Shown: piece after piece, positions 61,338-64,000 of the stretch | How the letters are laid out: each line of letters begins with the position of its first letter | Position numbering within the stretch: position 1 is the stretch's first letter | Assembly: GCF_002218085.1 (NCBI RefSeq) | Contig: NZ_BDUC01000003.1 | Location: 974,565-1,038,564 of the forward strand | DNA from: Tolypothrix sp. NIES-4075 | Lineage (GTDB): Bacteria; Cyanobacteriota; Cyanobacteriia; Cyanobacteriales; Nostocaceae | Length of the DNA stretch: 64,000 nt | Direction: 5' to 3' | Program-made: the position numbers and the translations under genes | The notes under the pieces: generated by a model | Database searches by the model: none | What the model was told of the DNA's origin: nothing | The model's input: the letters and a program-made list of their open reading frames with translations, nothing else

Positions 61338-62600
61338 ATGAAACAACTTTTAAAACTTGCCGAACTAGGATTTACAGTTATTTCCTTACTACTTTATTCA
61401 GGAGGACCGCTAACTGTCATTTTATCAGGTGGTGCTAGTGAAGGGGGAGATGAAGAATCAGAAACAAGTGAAGGTGGTGATAATTCACTAATCTTAATTC
61501 TATTTTTCTTCAATTATATTATTACCTTTGTTTTGCTAGTCTTGCGATGGAAAAAGGTCATCTATGTCATTGACAAAAACAAATGGATAACAGCATTAGT
61601 TGCACTTGCCGTTATATCCATATTTTGGTCTGCTATACCCAGTAAAACTATTAGTCGTGGTATAGCTATTGTCGGAACAACACTATTTGGACTTTATTTA
61701 GCATCACGCTACTCAATGAAACAACAACTCCAACTTTTTGCTTGGATGTATGGGATAGCAATAATACTAAGTTTTATTTTTGTTGGGGCATTACCTAAAT
61801 ATGGAGTTATGAGTGGACTTCATGAAGGAAAGTGGCGGGGTATATATAATCATAAAAATACTCTGGGCAAAGTTATCTGTCCGGGGATAATTATTTTTTT
61901 ATTATTGGCTATTGACAGTAAAAAAAAAGGTTGGCTTTTCTGGCTGGGGTTTTTGTTATCGCTATTTCTTCTGTTGCGTTCAACTTCAACAAGTTCCTTA
62001 TTAAATGCTGTGATGCTTTTGGCAGCATCTTTATGTTATCGGGTTTTTCGTTGGCGTGATGACTGGATGATTCCTGGTTTAATTTCAGTAATAACAATCG
62101 GTGGAAGTTTATATTTATTTTTATCAACAAACTCAGAGCTTTTTTTAACTTCACTAGGTAAAGACACAACACTTACTGGTCGTGGAGATATGTGGCCCTA
62201 TATATTCGAGATGATTTGGAAAAGTCCTTTACTGGGGTATGGATATGGAGCATTTTGGTCTGGACCTGATACCCCTTCTTATTATATTTGGCAAACAACA
62301 GGTTGGAATCCACCAAACTCACATAATGGATTCTTAGACCTTTGGCTTCATCTAGGTTTATTAGGACTATGTTTATTTATTTTTGAATTCTTAGTTATAA
62401 CTTTACCCAAAGCTTTAAATTGGATGCGCTTGACTAAAAAATCTGAAGGTCTTTGGCCTCTTTTATATATGACATATATGTTGTTAGCTAATTTGAGTGA
62501 AAGTACTTTGATGGTACAAAATGATTTATTTTGGGTATTTTATATAACTATAGCTTATTCGGTAACATTGATACCGAAAAATACAAGCAAATTGATATAG
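61338..62600 (+). CDS. O-antigen ligase/Wzy-type polymerase
   Basis: 420 aa, about ten membrane helices with a long periplasmic loop. Motifs: the loop around SGLHEGKWRGIYNHKNTLGK (ligase/polymerase YxHxN-like HKNTLG) and TSLGKDTTLTGRGDMWPYI, followed by SHNGFLDLWLHLGLLGL, all typical of the Wzy_C/O-antigen ligase family. It would polymerise exported repeat units in the periplasm. Its ATG follows the previous stop by two bases, so translation is coupled. The N-terminal acidic loop GASEGGDEESETSEGGD is unusual. Confidence 0.93.
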   Translation: MKQLLKLAELGFTVISLLLYSGGPLTVILSGGASEGGDEESETSEGGDNSLILILFFFNYIITFVLLVLRWKKVIYVIDKNKWITALVALAVISIFWSAIPSKTISRGIAIVGTTLFGLYLASRYSMKQQLQLFAWMYGIAIILSFIFVGALPKYGVMSGLHEGKWRGIYNHKNTLGKVICPGIIIFLLLAIDSKKKGWLFWLGFLLSLFLLLRSTSTSSLLNAVMLLAASLCYRVFRWRDDWMIPGLISVITIGGSLYLFLSTNSELFLTSLGKDTTLTGRGDMWPYIFEMIWKSPLLGYGYGAFWSGPDTPSYYIWQTTGWNPPNSHNGFLDLWLHLGLLGLCLFIFEFLVITLPKALNWMRLTKKSEGLWPLLYMTYMLLANLSESTLMVQNDLFWVFYITIAYSVTLIPKNTSKLI

Positions 62601-63000
62601 TAGTCTGAAAAAATTCATATTTACAACTTATTGGATAATTGAAAAATATTTATTTCAGTATTAAATTATTTTAAAAAAACCCAATAATAGACTTATTTAA
62701 TGAGTATAATATCTATTTTTACAATTTAAAAAATTGGTTAAAATTTACTATAGTAATCAAATAAACTTTTGATATTTAGAAAATTTAAAATATTGCTGTA
62801 ATTTTTTTGAAATTAATTTTTATGTATTCATACTGAGGAAAAAAAATCTTAATAATGCCATATTAATAAAATAATTATTTTATTACATATAGATTGAAAT
62901 TTAATTAAGTTATAAACAATAATTAAATTGCCTAAATGTAATAAAATATATCCCTCACTTGAGAAATACTAAAAATAACATATCTTTCATTAATTTAACA
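62601..63000. other. AT-rich spacer
   Basis: 400 strongly AT-rich bases. No gene, hairpin or repeat recognised. Confidence 0.4.
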
Positions 63001-64000
63001 ATGACTCAATCAAAGATTGTGCTGATAGGTGCTAGCCTAGAACAAAATGGAGGGATAGCAACTGTTGAAAACCTCATTATCAAATACGCTCCTTCTCAAA
63101 CACTAATTAAACACATAACAAGCCATGATGAAGGCTCTGTAATCCACAGAATTAAGATATTTTATCAAGCATTAGGTTTATTGTTATGGAAATTATTAAG
63201 TAAAAAAATTGATATTGTACATATTCATCTTTCCGATGGAGGTAGCGCTTTCAGAAAAGCAATTTTGGTATTAATTGCTTTAATATTTCGTCAACCTGTA
63301 TTAATCCACGCTCATGGTGCTGAATTTGATATTAAATATTCTAAATTTCCCAAATTAGTCCAGCAAATCATGAATGCAATATTTCGTCGCTGTGATGGTT
63401 TTATTGTCCTCTCGAAAACCTGGAAAGAATATTATGTACAAAATTTAGGTTTAAATGACAAACAAGTTATTATTTTACCTAATCCTACAGAATTACCAAC
63501 TCAAATTCCTAATAGGATTAATGTTAACAAAGTTAAATTTGGTTTTTTTGGTCGTGTTGGTGAACGCAAGGGAACTTTTGATTTAATTCAAGCTTTTGCT
63601 AAACTACCAAAAAATATTTTAGAAAAATCTGAACTAATTATTGCTGGGGATGGAGATATTGAAAAAGCAAAAACCTTAGTTGAAAGTCTCAATCTGTCTC
63701 AAAAAGTAACTTTTTTAGGTTGGATAGATACTCGAACTAGAGATGCGTTATTAGCAACAATCAATGTATTTGTTTTGCCATCATACAATGAAGGTTTGCC
63801 TATGGCTTTATTAGAAGCAATGGGTTGGGGATTACCCACTATTGTTACACCAGTAGGAGGTATACCTGAGTTAATCATTGCTAATAAAAATGGTTTGTTA
63901 GTCACTCCAGGTGATATAAAAAAGTTAGCTGAATCTATGCAACTGGTAGTTGAAAATGAACAATATCGGCTGGAACTAGGAAAAGAAGCTAGACAAAGTG
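63001..64000 (+). CDS. Family 4 glycosyltransferase, 3' end outside the window
   Basis: 333 codons visible from the ATG at 63001, still open at the window end. GT-B fold: VLIGASLEQNGGIATVEN (N-terminal nucleotide-loop region), PVLIHAHGAEFDIKYS, KFGFFGRVGERKGTFDLIQA, LIIAGDGDIEKAK and the E-x7-E motif region PSYNEGLPMALLEAMGWGLP. The C-terminus is cut. It continues the exopolysaccharide gene set, although a 400-base AT-rich spacer suggests its own promoter. Confidence 0.92.
   Translation, partial: MTQSKIVLIGASLEQNGGIATVENLIIKYAPSQTLIKHITSHDEGSVIHRIKIFYQALGLLLWKLLSKKIDIVHIHLSDGGSAFRKAILVLIALIFRQPVLIHAHGAEFDIKYSKFPKLVQQIMNAIFRRCDGFIVLSKTWKEYYVQNLGLNDKQVIILPNPTELPTQIPNRINVNKVKFGFFGRVGERKGTFDLIQAFAKLPKNILEKSELIIAGDGDIEKAKTLVESLNLSQKVTFLGWIDTRTRDALLATINVFVLPSYNEGLPMALLEAMGWGLPTIVTPVGGIPELIIANKNGLLVTPGDIKKLAESMQLVVENEQYRLELGKEARQS

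Noticed and set aside
1..64000. tRNA or rRNA genes
   Set aside because: No cloverleaf with a T-loop GGTTCGAATCC-type sequence, and no rRNA signature, was noticed by eye; a tRNAscan run would settle it.

Overview
The window comes from a filamentous, probably heterocystous, cyanobacterium. GCGATCGC (HIP1) palindromes are scattered through genes and spacers. It carries cyanobacterial families (DUF3288, a PEP-CTERM exported protein, a psaB fragment, NB-ARC/TPR proteins, a ClpC-type unfoldase), mobile group II introns and long repeat-rich spacers. All calls come from reading the sequence and from recalled family features; no database was searched.

1-6.8 kb: accessory region. It starts with the 3' tail of one NB-ARC/TPR (STAND) gene, followed by a HicB-like antitoxin and a DUF433/DUF5615 toxin-antitoxin pair. 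A second, paralogous STAND gene is cut in two by one in-frame TGA. Each STAND gene is followed by its own diverged array of 21-bp repeats. Then come a 53-residue secreted peptide, overlapping hairpins and a PEP-CTERM protein. 6.9-12 kb: clpC, a DUF3288 gene and the wreck of a trifunctional Ser/Thr kinase/ATPase/histidine kinase gene carrying an IS630-family element.

12-20.4 kb: sugar metabolism (GH2 glycosidase, galT, galK) interleaved with a catalase, a metal-site-degenerate M24 protein and a psaB fragment. 20.4-28.7 kb: an IS605-type tnpB gene whose reading frame is broken by two group II introns. One of these is itself interrupted inside its reverse-transcriptase gene by a third group II intron (a twintron). 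Removing the introns restores one TnpB frame and one outer RT frame.

28.9-34.3 kb: a decaying zone. It holds a stress-protein gene with an in-frame TAG, a NUDIX gene with an in-frame TGA, an SRPBCC/DUF72 chimera, a membrane-protein fragment and a hemerythrin remnant next to a 153-bp dispersed repeat. A Crp/Fnr regulator and a small conserved gene look intact. 34.3-39.4 kb: a minus-strand group of ATP-grasp ligase, isoaspartyl peptidase, phytanoyl-CoA dioxygenase and HflX. The hflX gene has lost its 5' end to a deletion that joins it to the first codons of galE.

39.5-64 kb: surface polysaccharide and secondary metabolism. The minus strand has a GH1-like/RmlD fusion, a glycosyltransferase/UDP-galactopyranose mutase fusion, a truncated phosphate-binding-type protein, a Wzx-like flippase and a two-module NRPS with a terminal thioesterase. 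The plus strand has a polyprenyl-phosphate sugar transferase, a Wzc-like tyrosine autokinase, a GT2, a GT4/serine acetyltransferase fusion, a Wzy-like ligase/polymerase and a GT4 running off the end. Together these form a Wzx/Wzy-type exopolysaccharide locus.
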